The notes beneath the pieces were generated by a model. That model was not told where the DNA came from. It worked only from the letters and a program-made list of their open reading frames with translations, and did no database searches. From contig NZ_PXYH01000007.1 in NCBI RefSeq assembly GCF_003012795.1, forward strand, positions 62,001 to 126,000: DNA of 64,000 nucleotides, in the 5' to 3' direction. Both the position numbers and the translations under genes were made by a program. The stretch is from Zobellella taiwanensis. GTDB taxonomy: Bacteria > Pseudomonadota > Gammaproteobacteria > Enterobacterales > Aeromonadaceae. Shown here piece by piece: positions 43,545 to 53,014 of this stretch (its first letter is position 1; the number at the start of each line of letters is the position of its first letter).

Positions 43545-44630
43545 ATGCGTTATGCCCATATCACCGGCTGGGGCAAGTGCCTGCCGCCGGCCAAGCTCAG
43601 CAATGAAGACCTCGGTCGCTTCCTCGATACCTCGGACGAATGGATCCGCACCCGCACCGGCATCCGCTCCCGCCGTATCGCCCATGTGGATACCTCGGCG
43701 CTGGCCACCGTGGCCGCCCGCCATGCCCTGGCCGCCGCCGGGCTCGAACCTGCACAACTGGACGGCATCATACTGGCCACCGCCAGCCCCGACAGCCTGG
43801 TGCCCAGCGCCGCCTCGGCCGTGCAGAAAAACCTGGGCATCCCCACCGCCGCCGTGTTCGACATCAACGCCGCCTGCACCGGTTTTATTTATGGCCTGAG
43901 CGTGGGTTCGGCCCTGATCAAGGCCGGCAGCATGGAACGGGTTCTGGTGATTGGCGCCGAGCGGCTGACCCATTATCTGGACTGGACCAAGCGGGATACC
44001 GCCGTCTTGTTCGGCGACGGCGCCGGAGCCGTGGTGCTGGAAGCGGGCACCGAGCCGCTGGGGCTGATCGCCGACAAGCTCGGCTGCGATGCCGAGGCCA
44101 GGGAAATACTGGCGGTGCCGGACTCGGGCACCTCCCGCCACCGCTTCGCCCATGTGGACGGCCTGTTCAGCGTCAATTTCGAAGGCAAGGAGATCTTCAA
44201 GCGGGCGGTCAAGGGCATGGGCGAAGCCGCCGCCGCCGTGCTGGCCCAGGCCGGAGTCGGCGAGCAGGACATCGATCTGCTGCTGCCGCACCAGGCCAAT
44301 ATCCGCATCATAGAAACCCTAGCCAAAAAAATGGCGCTGCCCGACGACAAGGTGATGGTGAACATCGCCGATTACGGCAATACCTCCGCCGCCACCGTGC
44401 CCATCGCCCTGTGCGAAGCCCTGGAGCAGGGCCGCATCCGCCCCGGAGCCCTGCTGCTCACCGCCGCTTTCGGTGCCGGCCTGACCTGGGGTGCCGGCCT
44501 GATCCGCTGGGGTGAGCGCATCACTCCCCGGGCCGTGTGCGACGCCACCCTGCCCCCCTGCGAGAAAAGCGCCCTGGAACTGCTGGAGCCGGCCATTGCC
44601 GGGTGCCGACGGGCCCACCTCGACGACTGA
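43545..44630 (+). CDS. 3-oxoacyl-ACP synthase III (FabH-like)
   Basis: 361-aa ketoacyl synthase of the KAS III type with its catalytic triad: Cys111 in AACTGF, His249 in LLPHQAN, Asn279 in YGNTSAA. It is longer than E. coli FabH (317 aa), with about 38 extra C-terminal residues (from GERITPR to the end, containing three cysteines); similar extensions are known in a second, stand-alone FabH of many gammaproteobacteria. It is not in a fab cluster, so it is probably an auxiliary synthase rather than the main initiating FabH. The start codon follows ACACAGAGACC, which is only a weak Shine-Dalgarno. Confidence 0.9.
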   Translation: MRYAHITGWGKCLPPAKLSNEDLGRFLDTSDEWIRTRTGIRSRRIAHVDTSALATVAARHALAAAGLEPAQLDGIILATASPDSLVPSAASAVQKNLGIPTAAVFDINAACTGFIYGLSVGSALIKAGSMERVLVIGAERLTHYLDWTKRDTAVLFGDGAGAVVLEAGTEPLGLIADKLGCDAEAREILAVPDSGTSRHRFAHVDGLFSVNFEGKEIFKRAVKGMGEAAAAVLAQAGVGEQDIDLLLPHQANIRIIETLAKKMALPDDKVMVNIADYGNTSAATVPIALCEALEQGRIRPGALLLTAAFGAGLTWGAGLIRWGERITPRAVCDATLPPCEKSALELLEPAIAGCRRAHLDD

Positions 44631-44646
44631 GCGTTAGCTGCCGCCG

Positions 44647-45123
44647 TCAGGCGGTGGCATGCACCGCGTTCAGCACATCAAGCATGCGTTCGGGCTGCAC
44701 CATAAGCCCAGTTTTGAGGCTGCCGTCCAGCCGGGCCAGGGTACGGGGGTTGAGGTTGCCACTCACTTCCGCCGGCAATGCCCGATCCGAAACCCGCAGC
44801 GGTTCGGCGCGCATCGCCAGCAACAGACGCAGGCTGTCCTGATGCAGGCCGCCGGCCAGGGCGGACAGCTGGGGCGCTCGCAGGGCATCTTCTTCGTTGG
44901 CATAGAGGGGGTTGGCGGCCGGCAGATCGAAGTAGCGGCGCCAGTCGGGCTCGCCCTGCTCGTTCTTTGGCTCGTCGATGCGCGGCAGATCCCGGGCATC
45001 TTCCGAAATCAACGCCAGCAGCAGGCCAAAGTCGCCACGACGGCCCTGGTGGACGGCCTGGTTAAGGCTGTCACCGAGCTGGCTGTCGTTCACTAGCAGG
45101 TTGGCGTGGATCTCTGGCAGCAT
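44647..45123 (-). CDS. VC2046/SO_2500-like family protein
   Basis: 158-aa protein. The N terminus reads LLVNDSQLGDSLNQAVHQGRR, and FGLLLALISEDARDLP follows; the C-terminal half is helical. This pattern resembles the VC2046/SO_2500 family of gammaproteobacterial proteins, but I recall only the general look, so the assignment is tentative. Function is unknown. It converges on the FabH-like gene and starts 124 bases from the tRNA-Tyr pair. Confidence 0.55.
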   Translation of the reverse strand: MLPEIHANLLVNDSQLGDSLNQAVHQGRRGDFGLLLALISEDARDLPRIDEPKNEQGEPDWRRYFDLPAANPLYANEEDALRAPQLSALAGGLHQDSLRLLLAMRAEPLRVSDRALPAEVSGNLNPRTLARLDGSLKTGLMVQPERMLDVLNAVHATA

Positions 45124-45203
45124 ATAAAGTGCAAATATTAGGCGTTTAAACCTTTATCGGCAGCAAACCCCATAGTTTTAGCAAATTAATTGTTTTTAAG
45201 GGG

Positions 45204-45231
45204 TTCACAACGCCGTTCATTTTGGTAGTAT
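45204..45231 (+). promoter_or_regulatory. Promoter of the tRNA-Tyr pair
   Basis: TTCACA (45204-45209), 16 bases, TAGTAT (45226-45231), followed by a GC-rich discriminator GCGCCCC of the kind seen in stringently controlled stable-RNA promoters. It lies 17 bases before the tRNA. Confidence 0.7.
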
Positions 45232-45247
45232 GCGCCCCACAAAGTGT

Positions 45248-45332
45248 GGAGGGGTTCCCGAGTGGCCAAAGGGATCAGACTGTAAATCTGACGGCTCAGC
45301 CTTCACTGGTTCGAATCCAGTCCCCTCCACCA
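45248..45332 (+). tRNA. tRNA-Tyr (GTA), copy 1
   Basis: 85-base class II tRNA with CCA. The acceptor stem is GGAGGGG/CCCCTCC, the anticodon loop CTGTAAA gives GTA, the variable arm is long and the T arm is CTGG-TTCGAAT-CCAG. Identical to copy 2. Confidence 0.97.
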
Positions 45333-45386
45333 TCCATTCCCGATTGCCGCACGGCGGCGGTCCTGCAAGTTGAAGCGTTTACTCGT

Positions 45387-45471
45387 GGAGGGGTTCCCGA
45401 GTGGCCAAAGGGATCAGACTGTAAATCTGACGGCTCAGCCTTCACTGGTTCGAATCCAGTCCCCTCCACCA
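45387..45471 (+). tRNA. tRNA-Tyr (GTA), copy 2
   Basis: Identical 85-base copy, 54 bases downstream of copy 1, apparently in the same transcript, as the promoter lies only before copy 1 and the terminator only after copy 2. Confidence 0.97.
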
Positions 45472-45477
45472 TCATTC

Positions 45478-45507
45478 AAAGCCGGTGCCTTGCACCGGCT
45501 TTTTTGT
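45478..45507 (+). terminator. Rho-independent terminator after the tRNA-Tyr pair
   Basis: AAGCCGGTGC-CTT-GCACCGGCTT followed by TTTTGTTTG, eight bases past the CCA of copy 2. Confidence 0.9.
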
Positions 45508-45537
45508 TTGTCCGCCGTTCGCCATCCCGGCCCTGCG

Positions 45538-45567
45538 GGGCAAGCCTGCGCAACGGCAGGCTTGCCC
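45538..45567. terminator. 12-bp stem-loop after the RND permease gene
   Basis: GGGCAAGCCTGC pairs with GCAGGCTTGCCC around a GCAACG loop, three bases past the RND stop codon (minus strand). There is no T tract, so termination is uncertain; it may stabilise the 3' end. Confidence 0.5.
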
Positions 45568-45570
45568 GGG

Positions 45571-48500
45571 TTATTCGGGCTTTTCCCGCAGCGCGTCATC
45601 CAGCAACCGCTGCTGGTGCTCGGGCGAGCTGGTATGGCGGGCCAGCAGCCGGTACATGGCGGGCACGATAAACAGGGTCAGCAGGGTGGCCAGGGCCACC
45701 CCGGCAAACACCACCACCCCCACCGCCTGCCGGCTTTCGGCGCCGGCACCGCTGGCCAGGATCAGCGGCACGGCACCGGCCACTGTGGTGAAGGCGGTCA
45801 TCAGTATGGGCCGCAACCGGCGTACCGCCGCCTCCACCAGGGCCTCGTGAAACGCCATGCCCTTGTCGCGCAGCTGGTTGGCGAATTCCACGATGAGGAT
45901 ACCGTTTTTGGTGACCAGGCCAATCAGCATCACCATGGCTATCTGGCTGTAGGCATTGAGCGTCATGCCCGCCAGGTAAAGGCCGAGCAGCCCGCCGAGC
46001 AGGCCGAGCGGCACCGTCAGCAGCACGATAAAGGGATGCACGAAGCTTTCGAACTGGGCCGCCAGGATCAGAAACACCACCACCAGCGCCAGCCCGAACA
46101 CAAAGGCCACGTCGCCCTGATTGGACTTGTATTCGAGCGATTCGCCCTTGTAGTCGACGGTGGCATTGTCGGGCAGGTGATCCCGGACCAGGCCGTCCAG
46201 ATAGTCCAGCGCCTCGCCCAGGCTGTAGTTACCCACCAGGTTGGCGCTCAGGGTGATGGCCTTCTTGCGGTTGTAGTGGTTGAGGGAGGGCGAGGCGCCC
46301 TGCTCGTTGAGCCGCACCAGGCTGTCGAGGGAGACCAGCTCGCCGCTGCCGCTGCGCAGGTAAATGGTGGCCAGATCGCTCAGCCGGCTGAAGGCCTGCT
46401 CCTCGCCCTTGAGGTAGACATCGTACTCCTCACCCTGGCGCGAATAGGTGGTGATGGCCTGGCCGCCGAGCATGACGTTGAGGCTGTCGGCGACATCGGT
46501 GACCGAAATGCCGAGCCGGGCCGCCCTTTGTTGATCCACCTCCACCAGCAGTTCGGGTTTGGTCTGGGCATAGTCCAGGTCCAGATCGCTCAGGCCCGGG
46601 TTTTGCCGCGCCAGCTCGCGCAATTGTTCGGCCCACAGGTACAGTTCATCGTAGTCGGCGCCGCCGATGACGAATTCCACCGGCGAGGTGGAGCCGCTGC
46701 GGATGGAAGAGGGCAAGATCGGGATCACCAGCACATCCGCCACCTCCCGGGTCATGGCCCGGATCCGTGTCACCAGCTCCTCCGCCGACGGCTCGCGCTG
46801 GTCCCAGGTCGCCAGGCTGGCAATCACCATGCCGCTGTTGACGCCGCCGCCAAAGCCCGGTGTCCGCACCGTCAGGCTGGTGGCCACGCCTTCTTCCAGC
46901 AGCGGAGCCAGCCGTTCCTCCACCTCGCCCATGGCCCGGCTCATGCGCTCGAAACTGGCACCCTCGGCACCGCGCACCATCACGAAGATCACCCCCCTGT
47001 CTTCCCTCGGCGTCAGGCTCTGGGGGACTTCCCGGAACAGCAGTGCAATCAGCCCCAGCGCCGCCGCCATCACCACCGGCGCCCACCACACATGGCCCAA
47101 CTCATTGCCGAGCAGGCGGCGGTAGCGCCCCTCGAGCCAGGCGAAACCGGCGTCGAAGTGGCGGGCCAGCCAGCCCGCCTGGCTGTGGGGACGCAGTATC
47201 TTGCTGCTCATCACCGGGGTCAGGGTCAGCGCCACCAGGGAGGAAAAGGCCACCGCCGAGGCCAGCAGCACCGCAAATTCGGTAAAGATGCGGCCGATGA
47301 TGCCGCCCATGAAGACGATGGGCAGGAACACCGAGATCAGGGTCAGGGTCGTGGCGATCACCGCAAAGCCCACTTCCCGGGTGCCGTACCAGGCGGCCGC
47401 CAGCGGCGAACGGCCCCGCTCCAGGTGGTGATAGATGTTTTCCAGCACCACGATGGCATCGTCCACCACCAGGCCGATGGCCATGATCAGCGCCATCAGG
47501 GTAATGAGGTTGACCGAAAAGCCCATCGACAGGGCCACGATAAAGGCGCTGACCAGCGACACCGGCACCGTCACCGCCGGGATCAGGGTGGCGCGCACCT
47601 GGCCGAGGAAGATGTAGATCACCAGTACCACCAGGGCGATGGTGATCATCAGGGTCTGGTAGACCTCGTCGATGGCGCTCTCGATAAATACCGAGCTGTC
47701 GTAGGTCCAGGTCAGTTCGGTGCCGGGCGGCAGGAAGGGCTGCTGGGCCAGCACCGCCTGCTTGACCTCGTTGACCACGTCCAGGGTGTTGGCCTGGGTC
47801 TGCTTGACGATGCCCAGGCCGACCACGTTGAGGCCGTTGGAGCGGAACAGGGTGTCTTCCGGCTTTTCGCCCTCCCATACCTCGGCCACGTCGCGCAGGT
47901 AGACCCGTTCGCCGCCATCGACCCGCCGGATGGTCAGGTTCTGGAAGCTGTCCTCGTTGTCATAGCTGCGCTGGATGCGGGTGGCGAAATTCTGCTGGTC
48001 GTTTTCGAGGATGCCGGCAGGCAGCTCCACGTTCTGGGCCCGCAGGGCGGCGGCAATGTCCGCCACCGTCACCCCGCGCGCCGCCATGGCAGCGGGATCC
48101 AGGCGCACGTTCATCACCCGTTCCTTGCGCCCGCCGACCCATACCGAACTGACCCCGTCGAGCAGGCTGAAGCGGTCCGCCAGCACGTTCTGGGCGTAAT
48201 CGCCCAAATCCAGCGCCGACATGCCGGTGGATCTCAGGGTGACCCAGAGGATGACGTCGTTGCGGCCGGTGTCCTTGGTGACGATAGGGGCGTCCGCCTC
48301 GTCCGGCAGCCGCCGCGAGGCACGGGATACCGCCTCGCGCACGTCGCTGGCGGCATTGTCCAGATCCCGGCTGGGATCGAATTCTATGGTGATGCGCGAG
48401 CTGCCGTCGGTGGTACTGGAACTGATGAACTTGACCCCGCTGATCCCCGACAATTCATCCTCGAGCCGCTTGGTCACCTGGGTTTCGAGCACGCCGGCAC

Positions 48501-48663
48501 TGGCGCCGGTGTAGTCGGTACGCACCGTCACCACCGGCGAGGTGGTATCGGGCATTTCCCGCAGCGGCAGTTGCAAAAAGGAGATGAGCCCGAACACGCA
48601 CAGCATCAGGCTCACCACTATGGCCAGCACCGGCCGGGCAATGGAAAGATCAGAGAGCTTCAC
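45571..48663 (-). CDS. RND-family efflux permease (HAE1 type)
   Basis: 1030-aa inner-membrane proton-driven efflux pump of the AcrB/MexF type, length typical. The N terminus (LSIARPVLAIVVSLMLCVFG) is TM1; the periplasmic porter domains follow with two pseudo-repeats; TM4 contains GLVVDDAIVVLEN with the paired aspartates of the proton relay; the C-terminal half has GLVTKNGILIVEFANQLRD. It exports drugs, detergents or other toxic compounds via an outer-membrane channel that is not in this window. It follows its adaptor gene, overlapping it by 14 bases. Substrates cannot be inferred. Confidence 0.93.
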   Translation of the reverse strand: MKLSDLSIARPVLAIVVSLMLCVFGLISFLQLPLREMPDTTSPVVTVRTDYTGASAGVLETQVTKRLEDELSGISGVKFISSSTTDGSSRITIEFDPSRDLDNAASDVREAVSRASRRLPDEADAPIVTKDTGRNDVILWVTLRSTGMSALDLGDYAQNVLADRFSLLDGVSSVWVGGRKERVMNVRLDPAAMAARGVTVADIAAALRAQNVELPAGILENDQQNFATRIQRSYDNEDSFQNLTIRRVDGGERVYLRDVAEVWEGEKPEDTLFRSNGLNVVGLGIVKQTQANTLDVVNEVKQAVLAQQPFLPPGTELTWTYDSSVFIESAIDEVYQTLMITIALVVLVIYIFLGQVRATLIPAVTVPVSLVSAFIVALSMGFSVNLITLMALIMAIGLVVDDAIVVLENIYHHLERGRSPLAAAWYGTREVGFAVIATTLTLISVFLPIVFMGGIIGRIFTEFAVLLASAVAFSSLVALTLTPVMSSKILRPHSQAGWLARHFDAGFAWLEGRYRRLLGNELGHVWWAPVVMAAALGLIALLFREVPQSLTPREDRGVIFVMVRGAEGASFERMSRAMGEVEERLAPLLEEGVATSLTVRTPGFGGGVNSGMVIASLATWDQREPSAEELVTRIRAMTREVADVLVIPILPSSIRSGSTSPVEFVIGGADYDELYLWAEQLRELARQNPGLSDLDLDYAQTKPELLVEVDQQRAARLGISVTDVADSLNVMLGGQAITTYSRQGEEYDVYLKGEEQAFSRLSDLATIYLRSGSGELVSLDSLVRLNEQGASPSLNHYNRKKAITLSANLVGNYSLGEALDYLDGLVRDHLPDNATVDYKGESLEYKSNQGDVAFVFGLALVVVFLILAAQFESFVHPFIVLLTVPLGLLGGLLGLYLAGMTLNAYSQIAMVMLIGLVTKNGILIVEFANQLRDKGMAFHEALVEAAVRRLRPILMTAFTTVAGAVPLILASGAGAESRQAVGVVVFAGVALATLLTLFIVPAMYRLLARHTSSPEHQQRLLDDALREKPE

Positions 48664-49672
48664 GCTTGACCTCCACCTGCATGCCGTTGCGGATCTTGAC
48701 CGTACCCTCGCTCACCACCTGCTCGCCCGGCTCCAGCCCGCCGGTCACCGTGACCAGTTCGCCCATGTTTCGGCCAACCTCCACCGTGCGCTGGCTCACC
48801 CGGCCGCCTTCGTCCACCACGAATACATAGCGCTGGTTGCCCGCATACAACAGGCTCTGGGCCGGGATCACCGCCTGCACACTGTCGTCCAGGGTCAGCC
48901 GGACCCGCATCAGCATGCCCGGCACCAGCAGGCCGTCGCTGTTGTCGAACAGCAGCCGGACCTGGGCATTGAGGGTGTCGGCGTTGACGCTGGGCGACAC
49001 CACCGCCAGCTCGCCGATAAAGTCCCGGGCGCCGTAGGCTTCGGCGGTGGCGCTCAGCTGTTCGCCTACCCTGAGCTTGCGAAAGTGTTTTTCCGGCACC
49101 GCCAGATCCAGCTTGAGGGTGGCGATGTCGAGCAACTCGGCCACCGGAGTATTGGCCGCAAGCAGCAGGCCGGGGGCCACATCCGACAGCCCGATCACGC
49201 CGTCGAAGGGGGCTCTCAGGCTCAGGTAGTCGGCCTCCACCCGGGCCGCCTGCAGCTTGGCCTCGGCCATGGCCACCGCCGCCTGCTGGCCTTCCAGCTC
49301 GGTCTGGGTCACCGCCTTGCGGTTGAACAGGGTCTGGTAGTTGTTGAGGATACGGCGGGCATCCATCAGCGCCGCCTGGGCTTCCTTCACCGCCGCCTGG
49401 GCGGCCCTGTCGTCGAGACTGAGCAGCAGTTGTCCCCGCTCCACCCGCTGGCCCGGCACAAAGTGCACCTCGGTCACCCGGGCACTGACCTGGGGGGCAA
49501 TGGCCACCTGCTGGTTGGCCTTGAGGGTGCCGACCAGTTCCAGGGAGGCCGGCACCGCCTGTTCGGTCACCCTGACGGTGGACACCACAGGACCGCCCTG
49601 GGCGGCCAGGCCACCCGAGCAGAGCAGCAGGCAGCCGAACAGCGGTCCCAGGTAATGGTTGTTCTTGCGCAT
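48650..49672 (-). CDS. RND efflux periplasmic adaptor (membrane fusion protein)
   Basis: 340-aa HlyD/AcrA-type adaptor. An N-terminal signal (about residues 1-25, ending GGLAA) precedes the barrel-sandwich hybrid (VAIAPQVSARVTEVHFVPGQ, PFDGVIGLSDVAPG), a helical hairpin (AAQAAVKEAQAALMDARRI) and the beta-barrel and membrane-proximal domains (VFVVDEGGRVSQRTVEVG). It links the permease to an outer-membrane channel. It is the first gene of a two-gene operon, has its stop inside the permease start, and no TetR or other regulator is next to it. Confidence 0.92.
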   Translation of the reverse strand: MRKNNHYLGPLFGCLLLCSGGLAAQGGPVVSTVRVTEQAVPASLELVGTLKANQQVAIAPQVSARVTEVHFVPGQRVERGQLLLSLDDRAAQAAVKEAQAALMDARRILNNYQTLFNRKAVTQTELEGQQAAVAMAEAKLQAARVEADYLSLRAPFDGVIGLSDVAPGLLLAANTPVAELLDIATLKLDLAVPEKHFRKLRVGEQLSATAEAYGARDFIGELAVVSPSVNADTLNAQVRLLFDNSDGLLVPGMLMRVRLTLDDSVQAVIPAQSLLYAGNQRYVFVVDEGGRVSQRTVEVGRNMGELVTVTGGLEPGEQVVSEGTVKIRNGMQVEVKREAL

Positions 49673-49851
49673 TGTGTGATTCCTTATCCACGTCTGGCTC
49701 CAAGTGTACCGGCTTGCGGAACACAGACTATGTCAATTGCCGTCAAAGATGTGACAAAGTGTGGCAGCCCCCCGGTTGAGACCGTGACAAGCCGCCGAAA
49801 ATCCCACTACGCTTTAGTCAGACCGCGCACCCGCTTTGCCGAGGAGACAGC

Positions 49852-50610
49852 ATGAGCCAGGGCAAGATACTGATCACCGGCGCCGCCAGGGGCCTGGGGC
49901 TGGGCATGACCCGCTATTTCCTGCGCCACGACTACCAGGTGCTGGGGCTGGACATCGACAAGTACGCCCTTACCGAACTGGACGAAGCCCAGCTGCCGGG
50001 GCTGCAGCTGGTGCATCTGGACGTAGCCGACGAACAGTCGGTACAGACCCTGGCCCGGCTGGTGGAGCGCCAGTTCGGCCGGCTCAGCGGCATCATCAAC
50101 AACGCCGCCATCAGCCTGCCCCATCACGAATCCCTGCGCCAGCTCTCGCTGGCCCACTGGCAACGGGTGCTGGCGGTCAACCTCACCGGTCCCATGCTGA
50201 TCTGCAAGCATCTGTCCGGCCTGATGCGCCCGGGCTCGGCCATCATCAATATCGGCTCCACCCGGGCCCACCAATCCGAACCCGACAGCGAAGCCTACGC
50301 CGCCGCCAAGGGCGGCCTTATCGCCCTGACCCACGCCCTGGCCATCAGCCTGGGGCCCGATATCCGGGTCAATACCATCAGCCCGGGCTGGATCGACGTG
50401 ACCGGGCTGCAGCCGGAACGCAGCGAGTCGCCGCCCGGCCCCGGCGACCATCGCCAGCACCCCGTGGGCCGGGTCGGCGAAGCGGAAGACGTGGCGGCCC
50501 TGGCCCGCTTCCTGCTGTCCTCGGAGGCCGGCTTCATCACCGGCCAGGAGTATGTGATCGACGGCGGCATGAGCAAACGGATGATCTACCCGGGGGCGGC
50601 TGCCGACTGA
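49852..50610 (+). CDS. SDR-family oxidoreductase
   Basis: 252-aa classical SDR. Motifs: [10 protein letters not shown] (NAD-binding, about residues 9-18), [15 protein letters not shown], the catalytic serine in NIGSTRA and YAAAKGG (Tyr and Lys), followed by [11 protein letters not shown] and the C-terminal [17 protein letters not shown] typical of the family. The ATG follows GAGGAGACAGC. The substrate is unknown; glucose-dehydrogenase-like or sugar/aldehyde reductases look similar. It precedes xthA by 47 bases. Confidence 0.88.
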   Translation: MSQGKILITGAARGLGLGMTRYFLRHDYQVLGLDIDKYALTELDEAQLPGLQLVHLDVADEQSVQTLARLVERQFGRLSGIINNAAISLPHHESLRQLSLAHWQRVLAVNLTGPMLICKHLSGLMRPGSAIINIGSTRAHQSEPDSEAYAAAKGGLIALTHALAISLGPDIRVNTISPGWIDVTGLQPERSESPPGPGDHRQHPVGRVGEAEDVAALARFLLSSEAGFITGQEYVIDGGMSKRMIYPGAAAD

Positions 50611-50657
50611 GCCGCTTTCTGCTAGCATGGGGCCACCTTTACCAAAGCGGCACCGCC

Positions 50658-51467
50658 ATGAAAGTTGTTTCCTTCAATATCAACGGCCTGAGAGCCCGCC
50701 TGCCCCAGTTGCAGGCCCTTATCGACAAGCACAACCCCGACATCATCGGCCTGCAGGAAATCAAGGTCCACGACGACGCCTTTCCGGTGGCCGAGGTGGA
50801 AGCCATGGGATACCACGTCTACTTCCATGGCCAGAAAGGGCACTACGGGGTGGCCCTGCTCAGCCGGCAACCGGCGCTGGCCGTCCAAAAGGGCTTTCCC
50901 GCCGATCCGGAAGACGCCCAACGACGCATGATCATCGGCCGTTTCGCCCGTCCCGACGGCCAGCCGCTGACGGTACTGAACGGCTATTTCCCCCAGGGGG
51001 AGAACCGCAGCCACGACACCAAATTTCCGGCCAAGCGCCGGTTTTACGAGGACCTGCAACACTACCTGCGGGACTGCCACCGGCCCGACGAGGCAGTGGT
51101 GATCATGGGGGACATGAACATCTCCCACACCGATCTCGACATCGGCATCGGCGAACCCAACCGCAAGCGTTGGCTGCGCGAAGGCAAATGCTCCTTCCTG
51201 CCGGAGGAGCGGGAGTGGCTGGACCGGCTGCTGGAGTGGGGACTGGTCGATACCTGGCGATACCAGCACCCGGACGAGACCGGCATCTATTCCTGGTTCG
51301 ACTATCGCAGCAAGGGGTTCGACGACAACCGGGGCCTGCGCATCGACCTTATCCTGGCCACCCGCCCCCTGGTGCAGGAACTGGCCGAAACCGGCATCGA
51401 CTATCCGTTGCGGGGCCTGGAAAAGCCCTCGGATCACGCCCCCATCTGGGCCAGTTTCGGGGAATAA
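50658..51467 (+). CDS. xthA: Exodeoxyribonuclease III
   Basis: AP endonuclease and 3'-5' exonuclease of base-excision repair. 269 aa (268 in E. coli). Motifs: [26 protein letters not shown] (metal-binding glutamate), [29 protein letters not shown] (metal-binding Asp and Asn), and the C-terminal [10 protein letters not shown] with the catalytic histidine. The ATG at 50658 follows AAAGCGGCACC; the longer frames through here are shadows. It is transcribed after the SDR gene and converges on the amino acid ABC operon. Confidence 0.97.
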   Translation: MKVVSFNINGLRARLPQLQALIDKHNPDIIGLQEIKVHDDAFPVAEVEAMGYHVYFHGQKGHYGVALLSRQPALAVQKGFPADPEDAQRRMIIGRFARPDGQPLTVLNGYFPQGENRSHDTKFPAKRRFYEDLQHYLRDCHRPDEAVVIMGDMNISHTDLDIGIGEPNRKRWLREGKCSFLPEEREWLDRLLEWGLVDTWRYQHPDETGIYSWFDYRSKGFDDNRGLRIDLILATRPLVQELAETGIDYPLRGLEKPSDHAPIWASFGE

Positions 51468-51473
51468 AGCGCA

Positions 51474-51530
51474 GGGACTGGGGACTGGAAATTATCACCC
51501 ATCCCAAGTCCCGGATCCCCAGTCCCCTGG
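51474..51530. repeat. Inverted/direct repeat between xthA and artM
   Basis: GGGACTGGGGACTGG (a direct repeat of GGGACTGG) at 51474 is mirrored by CCAGTCCCC at 51519-51527, giving a nine-base stem. It fills the gap between the converging xthA and permease genes and could act as a bidirectional terminator. It recalls the AGCTTC repeats in the flagellar region in hugging stop codons. Confidence 0.6.
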
Positions 51531-51532
51531 TC

Positions 51533-52225
51533 TTACGCCGTTCTCGGCCGCAAGTGCCGGAACCAGCGGTTTTCCAGCCTGCGAAAGCCCCACACCAGCA
51601 GGAAGGTCAGGCACATATACAGCAGCCCCGCCGCCAGGAAAGCCTCGAACGGCGAGTAATAGCGGGAGTTGACGATGCGCGCCGCGCCGGTGAGATCGGC
51701 GATGGTGATCACCCCCGCCACCGCCGAGCCGTGCAGCATGAAGATCACCTCGTTACTGTAGGCAGGCAGGGCCCGGCGAAAGGAGTTGGGCAAAATAATC
51801 CGCCGCAGGGTCAGCATCCGGCTCATGCCATAGGCATAGGCCGCCTCGATTTGCCCTCTGGGCATGGCGTTGATCGAACCGCGGATGATTTCGGCGGTAT
51901 AGGCACCGGTATTGAGGGTAAAGGCCAGGATAGCGCAGAACCAGGCCTGGCTGAACCATTCCCAGGCCCAGGACTCCTTGAGCCACTGCCACTGGCCGGC
52001 GCCGTAGTAGATAAGGAACAACTGCACCAGCAGCGGCGTACCCCGGAAAAAATAGATATAGGCCCAGGCCGGCCCCTTGATCAGCCAGTTGGCGCTGTTG
52101 CGGCAGATGCCCGCGGGCACGGCGATGGCCAGGCCAAGCAGCAGCGACACCGCCACCAGGAACACAGTGGTGTACAGCCCCTGCCAGTACACTTCCCACT
52201 CGTTCAGGATGATTGAAAAATCCAT
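51533..52225 (-). CDS. artM: Basic amino acid ABC transporter permease (ArtM/HisM-like)
   Basis: Inner-membrane permease subunit, 230 aa, with five predicted membrane segments and the EAA loop (AYAYGMSRMLTLRRIILPNSFRRALPAYSNE) of the polar amino acid family. ARTM/HISM assignment is from order: this is the last gene of a P-I-Q-M run, as in E. coli artPIQM. It pairs with the Q permease just upstream (three bases apart). Substrate: arginine or related basic amino acids, by analogy and by the candidate ARG boxes upstream. Confidence 0.82.
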   Translation of the reverse strand: MDFSIILNEWEVYWQGLYTTVFLVAVSLLLGLAIAVPAGICRNSANWLIKGPAWAYIYFFRGTPLLVQLFLIYYGAGQWQWLKESWAWEWFSQAWFCAILAFTLNTGAYTAEIIRGSINAMPRGQIEAAYAYGMSRMLTLRRIILPNSFRRALPAYSNEVIFMLHGSAVAGVITIADLTGAARIVNSRYYSPFEAFLAAGLLYMCLTFLLVWGFRRLENRWFRHLRPRTA

Positions 52226-52228
52226 GGC

Positions 52229-52969
52229 TTACCTCGTCTGGATGGCGTAATGGCGCTCGGCCCACTTGAGCATGGAAGTGGACAGGGTGGTGAACAGCAG
52301 GAAGATGATGGCCACCGCCAGGTAGAAGGTGAAGGGCAATTGGGTCGCGCCCGCCGCCAGGGACGCCTTGCGCACCATGTCGTCGAGGCCGATGATCGAC
52401 ACCAGGGCCGTGGTCTTGAGCAACACCAGCCAGTTGTTGCCCAGGCCCGGCAGGGCGTGGCGCATCATCTGGGGAAACAGGATGCGGCGAAACACCAGCA
52501 ACGGATTCATGCCGTAGGCCCGGGCCGCTTCCAGTTCGCCCTTGTCCACCGCCAGTATCGCGCCGCGGAAGGTCTCGGTCATGTAGGCCCCGAAGATAAA
52601 GCCAATGGTGATAATGCCCGCCATAAAGGGGCTGATTTCGATGTAATCGGGTACATAGCTGACCCACTGGTGATCGGGGTTGCCCCCGCCAATCCAGTCG
52701 TTCAGCCTCTGATTGATGGAATAGAGCGAATTATTGAGCAATACCTGGCCGCCGAAGAAGATCAGCATCATCAGCACCAGATCCGGTATCCCGCGGATGA
52801 CGGTGGTATAACCGGTGGCCAGCCAGCGGGCCGGCTTGAATGAAGAGAGTTTGGCCAATGCCCCCAGCAATCCCAGGGCCACCGCCAGCAGCAGCGACAG
52901 CAGGGCCACTTCGATGGTGACCCAGGCCCCTTCCATGAGGGCACCTTCGTATCCTTTCAGATCCAGCAT
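52229..52969 (-). CDS. artQ: Basic amino acid ABC transporter permease (ArtQ/HisQ-like)
   Basis: 246-aa permease with the conserved N-terminal EGAWVTIEVALLSLLLAVAL, then RGIPDLVLMMLIFFGGQ, and the EAA loop region AARAYGMNPLLVFRRILFPQ. Forms the membrane channel with the M permease. It lies 45 bases downstream of the binding-protein gene and three bases upstream of the M permease gene. Confidence 0.82.
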   Translation of the reverse strand: MLDLKGYEGALMEGAWVTIEVALLSLLLAVALGLLGALAKLSSFKPARWLATGYTTVIRGIPDLVLMMLIFFGGQVLLNNSLYSINQRLNDWIGGGNPDHQWVSYVPDYIEISPFMAGIITIGFIFGAYMTETFRGAILAVDKGELEAARAYGMNPLLVFRRILFPQMMRHALPGLGNNWLVLLKTTALVSIIGLDDMVRKASLAAGATQLPFTFYLAVAIIFLLFTTLSTSMLKWAERHYAIQTR

Positions 52970-53014
52970 AACGACTTCCTATCATACCGGCCCCGCAGGG
53001 CCGGTAACCACTGA

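Noticed and set aside
45571-48669. Long plus-strand open frame opposite the RND permease (over 1000 codons)
   Set aside because: It has the histidine/glutamine/glycine-rich character of an antisense shadow, reads through both tRNA-Tyr region and terminator, and lacks any recognisable domain.
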